NCBI GenBank assembly: GCA_012719415.1
Contig: JAAYAK010000204.1
Location: forward strand, 1 to 64,000
Source: Syntrophorhabdus sp.
GTDB taxonomy: Bacteria; Desulfobacterota; Syntrophorhabdia; Syntrophorhabdales; Syntrophorhabdaceae
Direction of reading: 5' to 3'
DNA length: 64,000 bases
Part shown: piece after piece, positions 35,723-45,102 of the stretch
Position numbering within the stretch: position 1 is the first letter of the stretch
How the letters are laid out: each line of letters begins with the position of its first letter
Position numbers and translations under genes: made by a program
Notes under the pieces: generated by a model
Told to the model about the DNA's origin: nothing
Seen by the model: the letters and a program-made list of their open reading frames with translations, nothing else
The model's database searches: none

Positions 35723-36948
35723 ATTGCCGGTTCTGTGGAAGAGAGCTTTCCGTGGAATTCATCGACCTTGGGAATGCCCCGCCGTCAAATTCCTTTTTGA
35801 CCTTAGAGCAGCTCAACGAGCCTGAAGTCTTCTTTCCCCTCAAGCTGTACGTCTGCGACGGCTGTTTCCTCGTCCAGATAGACGAATACAAGAGATCTGA
35901 TGAGATCTTCAGCAATGACTACGTGTATTTTTCGTCCTTCTCACGTACCTGGCTCGAACATGCTGAGAAATATGTGGAAATGATGCTGCGAAGGTTCGGT
36001 TATGATGGCAGGAGTCAGGTTATCGAGATAGCCTCCAATGACGGGTATCTTCTCCAGTTCTTTCAGGGCAGGGCCATTCCCTGCCTCGGCATCGAGCCCG
36101 CGGGAGGAACGGCGGAGGAGGCCAGGAAGAAGGGGATCGAGACGATAGTCGATTTCTTCGGAACGGCCCTTGCCGAAGACCTTCGGGCCCGGGGCAGGCT
36201 GGCGGACCTTGTGATCGGCAACAATGTCCTTGCCCACGTGCCTGACATCAATGATTTCGTTGAAGGGCTCCGGATCATCCTCAAGGATGACGGCGTGATC
36301 ACCATGGAGTTTCCCCACGTGATGCAGCTCCTGGCGCAGAACCAGTTTGACACGATATATCACGAGCATTTTTCGTACCTGTCGTTCACGACGGTACGGA
36401 AGATATTCCAGCGCCACGGGCTAGATATCTTTGATGCCGAGGAACTGGAGACACACGGCGGTTCGCTGCGCATATTCGGTAAACATGCCGAGGATGTCTC
36501 AAAACCGGAGAGTCCGGCCGTGGCAGCTCTTATTGCCCGGGAAGGGGCGCTGGGCATGACCGGCATGGATTACTATCGCGGGTTTCAGAAGAGGGCGGAT
36601 GGGATCAAGGACGATCTCCTGGAATTTCTCATCGGAGCGAAAAGAGGTGGGAAGACCGTTGCGGCCTATGGCGCCGCTGCTAAGGGGAACACCCTTTTGA
36701 ATTACTGTGGTGTCAGGAAGGACCTCATATCGTTCGTCGTCGACGCGTCTACCTACAAACAGGGAAAATTCCTTCCCGGGAGCCACATCCCTGTGGTCGG
36801 CGAAGATATTCTGAAGGCCCGAATGCCGGATTATGTCATCATCCTGCCCTGGAATATCCAGAGAGAGATCATGGAACAGCTTGCTTATATACGGCAATGG
36901 GGCGGAAGATTTGTCGTGCCAGTGCCTGAGGTCAGCGTGGTTCCATGA
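35719..36948 (+). CDS. Sugar C-methyltransferase, TylC3-like three-domain
   Basis: The 409-residue protein has the three-part layout of sugar C3-methyltransferases. First is a zinc-binding N-terminus (CRFCG and CDGC pairs). The SAM-binding core follows (IEIASNDGYLLQFF, GIEPAGG). Last is a C-terminal domain with YGAAAKGNTLLNYCG. The family methylates C3 of NDP-4-keto-6-deoxysugars, as for mycarose or virenose. Context (CDP-4-keto-6-deoxyglucose supply) fits a CDP-3-C-methyl-6-deoxyhexose. ATG 35719 overlaps the previous stop. Confidence 0.88.
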   Translation: MNCRFCGRELSVEFIDLGNAPPSNSFLTLEQLNEPEVFFPLKLYVCDGCFLVQIDEYKRSDEIFSNDYVYFSSFSRTWLEHAEKYVEMMLRRFGYDGRSQVIEIASNDGYLLQFFQGRAIPCLGIEPAGGTAEEARKKGIETIVDFFGTALAEDLRARGRLADLVIGNNVLAHVPDINDFVEGLRIILKDDGVITMEFPHVMQLLAQNQFDTIYHEHFSYLSFTTVRKIFQRHGLDIFDAEELETHGGSLRIFGKHAEDVSKPESPAVAALIAREGALGMTGMDYYRGFQKRADGIKDDLLEFLIGAKRGGKTVAAYGAAAKGNTLLNYCGVRKDLISFVVDASTYKQGKFLPGSHIPVVGEDILKARMPDYVIILPWNIQREIMEQLAYIRQWGGRFVVPVPEVSVVP

Positions 36949-36970
36949 AATGCGACCGGCGGGTGACCGT

Positions 36971-37882
36971 ATGAAGATACTCCTGACCGGTGCGGGAGGT
37001 TTTATCGGGTCCCATTGTCTCGACATCCTGAGATCGAAGGGTTACGAGGTACATTGCGTGGACCTGGGTCCCTGGACTGATCCGCCGAAAGATGTGTCGG
37101 TGCACACGGTGGACCTTCTGGACCAGGCGGAAGTCGGGAGATTGATGTCTTCGGTTGCGCCCACGCATCTGCTTCACCTCGCGTGGTACGCTAAGCCCGG
37201 TGAATACTGGACATCACGGGAGAATTTCAGGTGGGTCGAGAGCGGGATAAACCTTATGAACGCTTTTTGCGACAACGGAGGCCGGCGTGCGGTCATGGCC
37301 GGTACCTGTGCGGAATACGATTGGCGATACGGGTATTGCTCGGAATCCATGACCCCTCTTGGCCCTCAGTCCCTTTACGGCACATGCAAGAATGCATTGC
37401 GGGGCTTGTTGAAGGCGTTTTGCGAGGAGACTGGTCTCAGCGCCGCCTGGGGGCGCGTGTTCTTTCTCTACGGGCCGCGCGAGGCGCCGGAGCGGCTAGT
37501 GTCCTCGGTGATCCGAAACCTTCTGCGCGGGGAGAACGCGAACTGCTCCCACGGGAATCAGATACGGGACTACCTCTATGTGGAGGATGTGGCGCGTGCC
37601 TTTGTCGGCATCCTGGAAAGCGATGTGAAGGGAGCCGTGAATATTGCGTCCGGGGACCCTCTGCGGGTGAGGGACATCATCTTCAGGATAGCCGATGCCC
37701 TGGGCAAAAGGGAACTGATCCGGCTCGGCGCTATCCCGTCGCCGAAGGATGAGGCGCCCGTTGTCTTTGGCGATACCCGGCGATTGTCGGAGGAGGTGGG
37801 CTTCACGCCCGGCTTCACGCTCGATGAAGGCATAGACAGGACGATCCGGTGGCTCAACGCAGGTGAGGGCGGAAGGCCATGA
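36971..37882 (+). CDS. NAD-dependent epimerase/reductase for the CDP-sugar
   Basis: The 303-residue SDR begins MKILLTGAGGFIGSHCL. Its Tyr-x3-Lys region is LYGTCKNAL, preceded by AGTCAEYDW as the Ser/Thr element. It likely reduces the 4-keto group or epimerises the branched sugar, as the last step of the pathway from rfbF. Start ATG 36971 (upstream in-frame codons lie inside the methyltransferase gene). The end overlaps the next gene by four bases. Confidence 0.85.
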   Translation: MKILLTGAGGFIGSHCLDILRSKGYEVHCVDLGPWTDPPKDVSVHTVDLLDQAEVGRLMSSVAPTHLLHLAWYAKPGEYWTSRENFRWVESGINLMNAFCDNGGRRAVMAGTCAEYDWRYGYCSESMTPLGPQSLYGTCKNALRGLLKAFCEETGLSAAWGRVFFLYGPREAPERLVSSVIRNLLRGENANCSHGNQIRDYLYVEDVARAFVGILESDVKGAVNIASGDPLRVRDIIFRIADALGKRELIRLGAIPSPKDEAPVVFGDTRRLSEEVGFTPGFTLDEGIDRTIRWLNAGEGGRP

Positions 37883-39051
37883 CGGGGACGGAAGTAAGGG
37901 GTACATGCCCTGTCTGCGGGGGGTCGCTTACCGAGCTTTTCCTGCTGAGGGAAGGTGTTCCCGTCCATCAGAACCTGGTCGTGCGGGATATGGCGGTCGC
38001 GAAAGACTCACAGCGGGGAAGTCTCGCCATGTATTTCTGCGGGGCCTGTGGGTTTGTGTTCAACGGGTCCTATGAGGGATCGCGTATGCGGTACGGCGAG
38101 ACCTACGATAACAGGCAATCGTGCTCCGCCTGCTTTGCGGGATACGTAGATGATCTTGCCCGGTATCTGGTGAACGAGAAGGGCGTGCGGAACAAGAGGA
38201 TCGTGGAGGTGGGTTGCGGCAAGGGCGATTTCCTGAAGAGGCTCATAGCGCTTGATGCCGGGAACACGGGATATGGTTTTGATCCGAGCTACGAGGGAGA
38301 AGAGGTCCTGTGCGATGGACGCCTCCAGTTCAGGCGGTGCTTCTACGGTCCCGACGAGGGAGAGATCGGGGCCGACGTCGTGATCTGCCGCCATGTCATC
38401 GAGCATGTGCCGGAACCCATGACGCTTCTCGGGGCGATCCGGGCTGCCATTGGAGCCGCCGAGCATCCCCTCATAGTGTTCGAGACGCCCTGTGTGGAAT
38501 GGATACTCCATAACAGGGTAATATGGGACTTCTTCTACGAGCATTGCTCTCTCTTCACGGCGGGGTCGTTAGGGTTTGCCCTGCGGCGAGCGGGTTTTGA
38601 GGTGAAGGAACTGAGGCACACGTTCAACGGACAGTATCTGTGGGCCGAGGCCACCGACGGGTCCGTCGGCGCGGACGTGCCCTGCGACCCGGGCGCGGTG
38701 CCCGATCTGGCGGGAAAGTTCCGAAAGGCCGAGCAGGGTGTGATCGAAAGCTGGAGAAATAAGATCGAGGAGCTTGTCGGGAAGGGCAGGGTCGCATTAT
38801 GGGGGGCGGGCGCGAAGGGTGTTACACTGGCCAATCTCGTGGACCCTGACGTGACGCTCATAGATTGTGTCGTGGATATAAACCCGGGAAAACAGGGTGG
38901 ATACGTTCCCGGTACAGGGCATCCCATAGTCGACTGGAGAGATCTTCCGGAGAGGAACGTCAGGAGCGCCATCCTGATGAACCCCAACTATCACGATGAA
39001 ATACGCGCCATGCTGCTGGAGAATCATATAAACATTCATCTGATCTGCTGA
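37879..39051 (+). CDS. Class I SAM methyltransferase with zinc-binding N-terminus
   Basis: The 390-residue protein is related in layout to the one at 35719: N-terminal CPVCGG and CGACG pairs, SAM-binding VEVGCGKGDFLKRL, CRHVIEHVPEP and a C-terminal LWGAGAKGVTLANL domain. It may be a second sugar C- or O-methyltransferase. Two such enzymes in one run suggest either two methyl groups or two sugars. It overlaps the SDR upstream. Confidence 0.82.
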   Translation: MTGTEVRGTCPVCGGSLTELFLLREGVPVHQNLVVRDMAVAKDSQRGSLAMYFCGACGFVFNGSYEGSRMRYGETYDNRQSCSACFAGYVDDLARYLVNEKGVRNKRIVEVGCGKGDFLKRLIALDAGNTGYGFDPSYEGEEVLCDGRLQFRRCFYGPDEGEIGADVVICRHVIEHVPEPMTLLGAIRAAIGAAEHPLIVFETPCVEWILHNRVIWDFFYEHCSLFTAGSLGFALRRAGFEVKELRHTFNGQYLWAEATDGSVGADVPCDPGAVPDLAGKFRKAEQGVIESWRNKIEELVGKGRVALWGAGAKGVTLANLVDPDVTLIDCVVDINPGKQGGYVPGTGHPIVDWRDLPERNVRSAILMNPNYHDEIRAMLLENHINIHLIC

Positions 39052-39057
39052 GGGGAT

Positions 39058-39825
39058 ATGAGATTATTGATCGATACGACGGAGCAAAGGCTGGTCCGAT
39101 ATGACGATGCAGGCAACGAGGCGATCTACGACCTCTACTCGAAAGAGGCATTCGAGCTTCTGAGCATGCAGTGGGTCCGGTTGGGGTGGAGTCTGAAGCA
39201 CGAGTACACGTTCTCCTGGATGGGCCGGCCCATAATTCAGCTTCCCGAAGACGTCATGAGGGTCCAGGAGGTCATTTACAGGATAAAGCCCGATGTGATA
39301 GTCGAGACGGGTGTGGCCCATGGAGGTTCCCTGATCTTCTATGCCAGCCTTTGTAAGGCGATGGGTAAAGGCAGGGTCGTGGGGATCGACATTGAAATCC
39401 GTCCCCACAATAGGAAGGCGATCGAAGACCACGAACTGTTCTCCTACATCACCCTGGTCGAGGGAAGCTCGATCGATCCCGGGATCGTTTCCCTGGTAAA
39501 GGGCGGTATAGGGAAGGATGAGAGGGTTCTTGTCATCCTCGATTCCAACCATACGAAGGGACATGTGCTCGCGGAGTTGAAGGCTTATTGCGACATCGTG
39601 TCCCCGGGGTCATATATCGTGGCGACCGATGGCATAATGAAAGACCTCCATGATGTACCCAGGGGCAGCAAGGAGTGGTCCTTCGATAACCCCTTCGAGG
39701 CGGCCCGGGATTTCCTGGCGACCCGTTCCGACTTTGTGCTGGAGCAGCCTCCCTGGACTTTCAACGAAAGCGCTCTCGATCGGAACATAACCCACTGGCC
39801 GGGGGCATGGCTGAGAAAGCTATGA
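39058..39825 (+). CDS. CmcI-family methyltransferase (cephalosporin hydroxylase-like)
   Basis: The 255-residue protein fits the CmcI / rhamnosyl O-methyltransferase family. It has ETGVAHGGSLIFYAS as SAM loop, VVGIDIEIRPHN, LDSNHTKGHVLAEL and a late TDGIMKDL. Relatives O-methylate sugars in cell-surface glycans. It lies six bases after the preceding methyltransferase, so it probably decorates the same product. Confidence 0.85.
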   Translation: MRLLIDTTEQRLVRYDDAGNEAIYDLYSKEAFELLSMQWVRLGWSLKHEYTFSWMGRPIIQLPEDVMRVQEVIYRIKPDVIVETGVAHGGSLIFYASLCKAMGKGRVVGIDIEIRPHNRKAIEDHELFSYITLVEGSSIDPGIVSLVKGGIGKDERVLVILDSNHTKGHVLAELKAYCDIVSPGSYIVATDGIMKDLHDVPRGSKEWSFDNPFEAARDFLATRSDFVLEQPPWTFNESALDRNITHWPGAWLRKL

Positions 39826-39849
39826 CCGGGAAAGGCGCGTCACAGGTCA

Positions 39850-40818
39850 ATGCCCGACGGTAAGACAAACCGTGCACCGGTCGTGAGCGTCGGGCTGCCT
39901 GTCTTTAATGGCGAGGCATATCTGGCGCATGCGATCGATTCGATCCTGTCACAGGATTTCGGTGATCTCGAGCTTATCATTTCGGACAATTCCTCGACGG
40001 ACGGAACGGGTGACCTATGCCGGTCATATGTTTCCCGGGACCCCCGGGTCAGGTATTTTCGCAATGAACGGAACATGGGGCCTGTCTGGAATTACAATCG
40101 TGTCTTCGAGTTATCTTCAGGGAAGTATTACATGTGGGCGGCACATGACGACTATTGGGAGCCCGAATACCTGCGGGTTTGTGTCGAGGCGCTGGAAAAG
40201 GATGCAAAGGTTGTCCTTGCCGGTACCCTGTGCAGGTGTATCGATCCACTGACCGATGTGGTCATTGTCGTCGACACCGGTCTGTCAACGGCCGGATTAT
40301 CTCCCCGCGAACGCTTCAGGCAGTACAAGTCGATCATACACGCGGGGAAGTATGTCGGAGGCCTGTTTTATGGACTGTACCGGCGCAATGTCCTTGAGAG
40401 GTCCATGCCGCTGCAAAACAAGATAACGATCGACCACATACTGCTTTCCAGTATGTGCCTGTACGGTGACTTCGTCACGATAGCGAGGCCGCTTATGACG
40501 AAACGCTGGGGCGGGGCGTCGACAAGCATAAAGAATATTGCTCGGACATTGGGTATAGAGAACAAATTCGAGATACTGTTTCCCTACGTGGACAGGGAAT
40601 TGATGCTGCAGAGAACCATCTACAGTACGGATGTGTTCTCAGGTTGTGAAAGAGCGGGTGCTTCATTGGAGTCCTTTGCCGAATTCGTCCGAGCCGAGGG
40701 CGTGATGCTCCTGGGCAGGGTCTGGAGATCCCTTCCGCGATGGATACGGCGTCCGGTGAAGCAAATGATGAAGCGGTCAAGCGCTTCCCGAAAAGACGTG
40801 AGAGAGGAACAACGCTAA
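39850..40818 (+). CDS. Family 2 glycosyltransferase
   Basis: The 322-residue protein has a GT-A fold: VSVGLPVFNGEAYL, DNSSTDGTGDL and the metal motif in WAAHDDYWEPEYL. An alpha-helical C-terminus ends in a basic tail, with no transmembrane segment seen. It would add one sugar to the growing lipid-linked chain at the inner face of the membrane. Its stop TAA shares bases with the ATG (TAATG) of the GT-B remnant. Confidence 0.88.
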   Translation: MPDGKTNRAPVVSVGLPVFNGEAYLAHAIDSILSQDFGDLELIISDNSSTDGTGDLCRSYVSRDPRVRYFRNERNMGPVWNYNRVFELSSGKYYMWAAHDDYWEPEYLRVCVEALEKDAKVVLAGTLCRCIDPLTDVVIVVDTGLSTAGLSPRERFRQYKSIIHAGKYVGGLFYGLYRRNVLERSMPLQNKITIDHILLSSMCLYGDFVTIARPLMTKRWGGASTSIKNIARTLGIENKFEILFPYVDRELMLQRTIYSTDVFSGCERAGASLESFAEFVRAEGVMLLGRVWRSLPRWIRRPVKQMMKRSSASRKDVREEQR

Positions 40819-41039
40819 TGCCTTCCGTCAGGGCAGGCATTACAGCGGGAATTCCGATGCGAAAAGAGCGCCGTGAGGTGTTGTCCAGGTCGTTGAAGGA
40901 AAGAGAAAGTAATTCTGTGACTCTTATCGAGACCAGGTTCCCCTACGGGCCTCTCGGCAGGACAGCCGCGTTTATAGAGAACCTTGTTGTGAATAGACCA
41001 CGTCAAGGTTCGTCGATGACAAGGGCCTGGATGGTGTGA
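40818..41039 (+). pseudogene. C-terminal remnant of the GT-B-like gene
   Basis: The 73-codon frame aligns with the last 73 residues of the protein at 29267 (PSVRAGIT against PTVRAGIT; FPYGPLGRTAAFIENL against FPYGSLGRAAEFIESL). The rest of the gene is missing. Its stop joins the GNAT start through TGATG just as in the left copy. It could still be translated from ATG 40818 but would be only a fragment. Confidence 0.82.
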
Positions 41040-41590
41040 TGGCGGAGTCAAGGATCATCGAGACGGGACGGCTCAGTATCGAACCCTTCTCTGAAAAGCA
41101 CCTGACGCCACGTTATGCAGGCTGGCTCAATGACCCCGAGGTCGTCCGGTACAGTGAGCAACGGCACAGAAAGCACACCCTCGATTCGTGCAGGCAGTAC
41201 TGGCTGTCATTCGCAGGCACACCCAACTTTTTCTGGGCGATCGTGGGACTCGATCCCGTGGTGGGGCACATCGGAAACATAAACGCCTATGTGGACAGGA
41301 TGAATTCAGTGGCCGACGTGGGTATCCTGATCGGCGAGCGTGCCTTGTGGGGAAAGGGTTACGGGCTCGAGGCTTGGAGGGCGATATGCGGCTATTTGCT
41401 CGACGAGGCCGGTATCCGAAAGGTGACGGCTGGAACGCTTGCCGCCAACAAGGGGATGCTCAGTATTATGGAGAAGTCGGGAATGACCGATGACGGCCGT
41501 CGCATACGCCAGGCCCTACTGGACGGGGTCGAGGTCGACGTCATACATTCGGCACTGTTCAGAAAACGCCGGGAAATGGGACAGAAATGA
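41039..41590 (+). CDS. GNAT N-acetyltransferase (intact copy)
   Basis: The 183-residue RimJ/RimL-like GNAT shows IETGRLSIEPFSE, RYAGWLNDPEVVRYS, the acetyl-CoA loop WGKGYGLEAWRA and a KSGM segment before the end. It likely acetylates an amino sugar of the surface glycan. A broken copy of its first third is at 30421-30607. Start ATG 41039 in TGATG; a GTG immediately before is in frame. Confidence 0.85.
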   Translation: MAESRIIETGRLSIEPFSEKHLTPRYAGWLNDPEVVRYSEQRHRKHTLDSCRQYWLSFAGTPNFFWAIVGLDPVVGHIGNINAYVDRMNSVADVGILIGERALWGKGYGLEAWRAICGYLLDEAGIRKVTAGTLAANKGMLSIMEKSGMTDDGRRIRQALLDGVEVDVIHSALFRKRREMGQK

Positions 41591-43197
41591 TTAAACAGGG
41601 TCTGGCGAACGTGAGAAAGGTCATGAATATCGCAAGGGCAGTGTTGGGCGCCGACCGTCTCGACGAGAGGGAAAAGGCGTTCATCAGGCATAACGAGAAG
41701 GTCTGGGAAGGCTATCCTGCAGAGCGCGACGGCGGTGAGATCCTTCTCGAATTGACGAGGATGTCGACCAGCATCATCGCCTTCAGCTACCTGGCGAACT
41801 TGTTGGCCATGCTCCACCATACCAGGATAGTGGCGTACTCAGCAGGTCGCAGAAACATGATCACCGAGTGGTCAAACAGGAAAGTCAACAGGATCTACCG
41901 GTCGTTCAATGTCTCGGAGTGTCTCTACCACGAATTAAGACCCTCCCAGCGGAGGGAGATGGAGCACCTGTTCGCTGAGGCCCTGTCGTCTTTGAGGTCC
42001 AAGCGCGACGTCGAGGATCTCCGTCTGGAGAGAGTGTGGATCGGAGACCTCCTCTACGATTCACACTGCATGCGATACAAGGTACCCACTGTCCTTCTCG
42101 AGGACCCGCGCTTTCACGAGTCGCTGAAAAGTGCCATAGGATTCTACGTCTTCTGGCGCGATTATCTGGACACCCACGATGTCCGGTGTGTGATCGTTAC
42201 CCATACCGTTTATGTTGCCTCGGGGATCGTTACGAGGCTGGCCGTTCAACGTAAGATACCCGTCTATCATGCGAACGCCACCCACCTGCATTACCTGACC
42301 GAAAAAGATCTTTGGGCCTATGACGAGTTCTTCTACTATCCGGAGCAGTTCCGTGAACTGCCGGAGGAGATGCGCGAGGAGGGTCTCCATCTGGCAAAGG
42401 AGCGGCTGGAGAAAAGGTTTTCCGGTGAGGTGGGTGTGGACATGCACTATTCCACCAAATCGGCCTACGGCAAGGTCGGGAGAAACCGGGTGCTGAACGA
42501 GGGCACGAAGACGAAGATACTCGTCGCCACCCATTGCTTCTTCGATAGTCCACACCCTTTCGGAGTAAATCTCTTCCCTGACTTTTACGAATGGCTTTAT
42601 TTCCTTGGTGACATATCGGAGATTACCGATTACGAATGGTACATCAAGACGCATCCTGATTTTCTTCCGGGGAATATCCCTATCATAGAGGAGTTCATAA
42701 GCAAGTATCCGAGGTTCAGAATGATACCTTCCGACACGTCCCACCTTCAGCTAGTGGAAGAAGGGATCAATTTCGGGCTCACTGTGTACGGGACCATAGG
42801 GTTCGAATACGCCGCACTCGGGATTCCCGTCATTAACGCATCTTTGTGCAACCCGCGTATTCGCTATTCCTTCAACAAACATCCCCGTTCGATTGAGGAG
42901 TACAGAGATATGCTTATGAACCTTCCCGCCCAGAAGTTGGACATAGACCTTAATGAAGTCTACGAGTATTACTATATGGCGTTCCTGCACAACGTGAAGG
43001 ATTGGTTGTTTGAGGATTACGATAGCTTCATTCAGGAGATAGGCGGTTACTACCAACAGTACGGATCGGTAAGCTATGCAAGGTTCATGGAAAAGTTCTC
43101 GTTGTCCCGACATGGCCAAATACTTGCATCACTTCGGCGCTTCGTCGAGTCGGGTCAGTACAATTTTCAACGCAAGTTTATGGAGGGTTTCCGATGA
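41587..43197 (+). CDS. Surface carbohydrate biosynthesis protein, GT-B-like
   Basis: The 536-residue protein has no sharp family that I can name. A central VIVTHTVYVASGIVTRLAV and VYHANATHLHYL, then WYIKTHPDFLPGN, IPSDTSHLQLVE and TVYGTIGFEYAALGIPVI, form the C-terminal nucleotide-sugar half of GT-B and capsule-synthesis proteins. It overlaps the GNAT upstream and the SAM-like protein downstream by four bases each. Glycosyl transfer is likely; donor and acceptor are unknown. Confidence 0.65.
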   Translation: MIKQGLANVRKVMNIARAVLGADRLDEREKAFIRHNEKVWEGYPAERDGGEILLELTRMSTSIIAFSYLANLLAMLHHTRIVAYSAGRRNMITEWSNRKVNRIYRSFNVSECLYHELRPSQRREMEHLFAEALSSLRSKRDVEDLRLERVWIGDLLYDSHCMRYKVPTVLLEDPRFHESLKSAIGFYVFWRDYLDTHDVRCVIVTHTVYVASGIVTRLAVQRKIPVYHANATHLHYLTEKDLWAYDEFFYYPEQFRELPEEMREEGLHLAKERLEKRFSGEVGVDMHYSTKSAYGKVGRNRVLNEGTKTKILVATHCFFDSPHPFGVNLFPDFYEWLYFLGDISEITDYEWYIKTHPDFLPGNIPIIEEFISKYPRFRMIPSDTSHLQLVEEGINFGLTVYGTIGFEYAALGIPVINASLCNPRIRYSFNKHPRSIEEYRDMLMNLPAQKLDIDLNEVYEYYYMAFLHNVKDWLFEDYDSFIQEIGGYYQQYGSVSYARFMEKFSLSRHGQILASLRRFVESGQYNFQRKFMEGFR

Positions 43198-44126
43198 TTT
43201 CGTATCTCTCGCCAGCTTTCAATGAACGTTCCGACGAAGAGGTAGAGTTTCTTCGTCAGGTCGATCCGAACAGTGGTTTCTCTCTCTTTTGGCCGGATCT
43301 TGTGGAACCACTCCTTCGTTGCAGCAATGCCCTCAATCTGTTGGAGATTGGGGCGTACCGTGGGGATAATACACGCCTTCTCGAAGGATACTGCGCCCTG
43401 CACGCCGGCCGGTTGACCGTAGTCGAACCTACCGTCTTACCCTCTTTGCGGGAGATCGTTGACCGTTCGGACAGAATCGAGCTGTTCGAGGGAACCAGTC
43501 ATGATGCCTTGTCGATTCTCGGTGGAGCTGTTGATGCCGTAATGCTCGAGGGCGATCTGAATTACTACGCGGTTTACCATGATCTGCTTGGGATCGAAGC
43601 AATGGCCGCACGTCTCGGGGCGTTTTTTCCCGTCATCTTTCTCAGGGCGACGGGGTGGCCTTATGCCAGGCGTGATATGTATTACAACCCTTCGGGCCTT
43701 CCCGTGGACGCCGTGAATACTTATCACTGGGAGGGAGTCTCCCCGTGGTCGCAAGACCTTGTCGCCGGAATGATTAACTACCCCTACGCGAACGCGGACA
43801 GGGAAGGGGGCCCACGCAACGGCGTGCTGACAGCAGCGGAGGATTTTGTGCAGGCAACAGATCTGGCATTGAAGATCCTGACCTTTCCCATCCACAATGG
43901 CCTCAGCGTCATATGGCCGGCAGGCTCGGCGGTAGATGGTTTTATGGAGGAGCAGATTGGTGCGAATCTCTTCATCCGACTTTTGGAGACAGTGGAGTTG
44001 GCTAGGCTCAACGGCATTATCAGCCGCCTTGAAGAGGATCGGGAAGCCGCCTCGGATCGTCTCGGAAGGTGGGAGGCTCTGCTCCATCGCATGGTGCGGA
44101 GGGTTTTCAGATCGGTGAGGTCCTGA
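43194..44126 (+). CDS. Class I SAM-dependent methyltransferase-like protein
   Basis: The 310-residue protein has a SAM-loop-like LLEIGAYRGDNTRLL, an acidic VVEPTVL strand and VDAVMLEGDLNYYAVYHDL. This is the pattern of methyltransferases that use a metal-assisted O-methyl transfer (Methyltransf_24-like). The C-terminus is helical. It overlaps the preceding gene and precedes a broken methyltransferase. The role in sugar methylation is inferred. Confidence 0.65.
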   Translation: MISYLSPAFNERSDEEVEFLRQVDPNSGFSLFWPDLVEPLLRCSNALNLLEIGAYRGDNTRLLEGYCALHAGRLTVVEPTVLPSLREIVDRSDRIELFEGTSHDALSILGGAVDAVMLEGDLNYYAVYHDLLGIEAMAARLGAFFPVIFLRATGWPYARRDMYYNPSGLPVDAVNTYHWEGVSPWSQDLVAGMINYPYANADREGGPRNGVLTAAEDFVQATDLALKILTFPIHNGLSVIWPAGSAVDGFMEEQIGANLFIRLLETVELARLNGIISRLEEDREAASDRLGRWEALLHRMVRRVFRSVRS

Positions 44127-44130
44127 GCGT

Positions 44131-45102
44131 ATGTCATTAAAGTCATCAGTAGCTCAATTGGCACGCGCCTTGCTGAGTGAAGAAATGTTCCGAAGGTTGA
44201 GTAGCCTGTATCATCGGCTGAGAGGCGCTGAGTCCGTTCAGCCGGCACCGCCGGACGACCTCCCCGATTGGGATCTCTGTCTCGGTGACAGCAGGATGGA
44301 TCCCAGGCTCAAGCTCATGCTCATTGATTTCATCGGGAGGAGCGAGGCCACAATCACATCCGCCTATTGGTCGATTCTGTGCAGGAAGAATGTTGTGCAA
44401 CTGCTGCATATGGGATACGAGAACTTCAAGCAGACTGTTGCTCTTAACTACTTCACGTGGGTTGTGGGGAAGGAAGATCCTCAGGCGGTCTTTCTCACGA
44501 CCAACTTGCCCGGACACTTCGTTGCCGATGCAAGGAGGAGGGCACAGAACCTTCCCTCGCATGAGTTCATGACGAGGGAACAGTCAACGTTCTTCGACAC
44601 GATGACGTATCTTCTGTGGGAGTTTACCCGGGGGACAGTTGGAGGAGAGATGCTCCAGGAACTGGAGGAGCCAGCCGCCGGAAACCCACCGGCTATAGAA
44701 CTGCATGGAAGAAAAATCTCACAGGACCTCGCAAACTCAGTTCTTGAGTATCATTCTATTTTGCGAGGACTTCCAGATACTGGTCATATAGGGACTATCA
44801 CGGAGATTGGCGGTGGGTACGGACGTACCGCTTACGTCTTTCTCCGAAAGATGCCGTGGGTCCGGTACATCATGGCCGACATTCCGCCGGCGCTCTACAT
44901 AGCCGAAAGATATCTGACGGGAGAGTTTCCCGACAGGAAAGTCTTCCGGTATAGGCCTTTCAACGATTTTGCGGATGTGCAGGAGGAGTTTCGGGCGGCG
45001 GACCTGGTCTTTCTTATGCCGGACCAGCTGCAGTTATTACCCGACAACTCAACCGGAGAAGACCGGCCATCAACAAGACGCCGATATGCAGGCTGGAGAT
45101 GA
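44131..45102 (+). pseudogene. Sugar O-methyltransferase gene, 3' end lost
   Basis: The first 305 codons resemble the putative sugar O-methyltransferases of polysaccharide loci: VLEYHSILRGLP, ITEIGGGYGRTAYVFL and IMADIPPALYIAERYL. After LQLLPDNS (about 45052) the frame changes to an unrelated Arg-rich tail and stops at 45102. The expected C-terminal part is missing. A deletion fused it with a piece of another gene (next entry). Confidence 0.7.
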
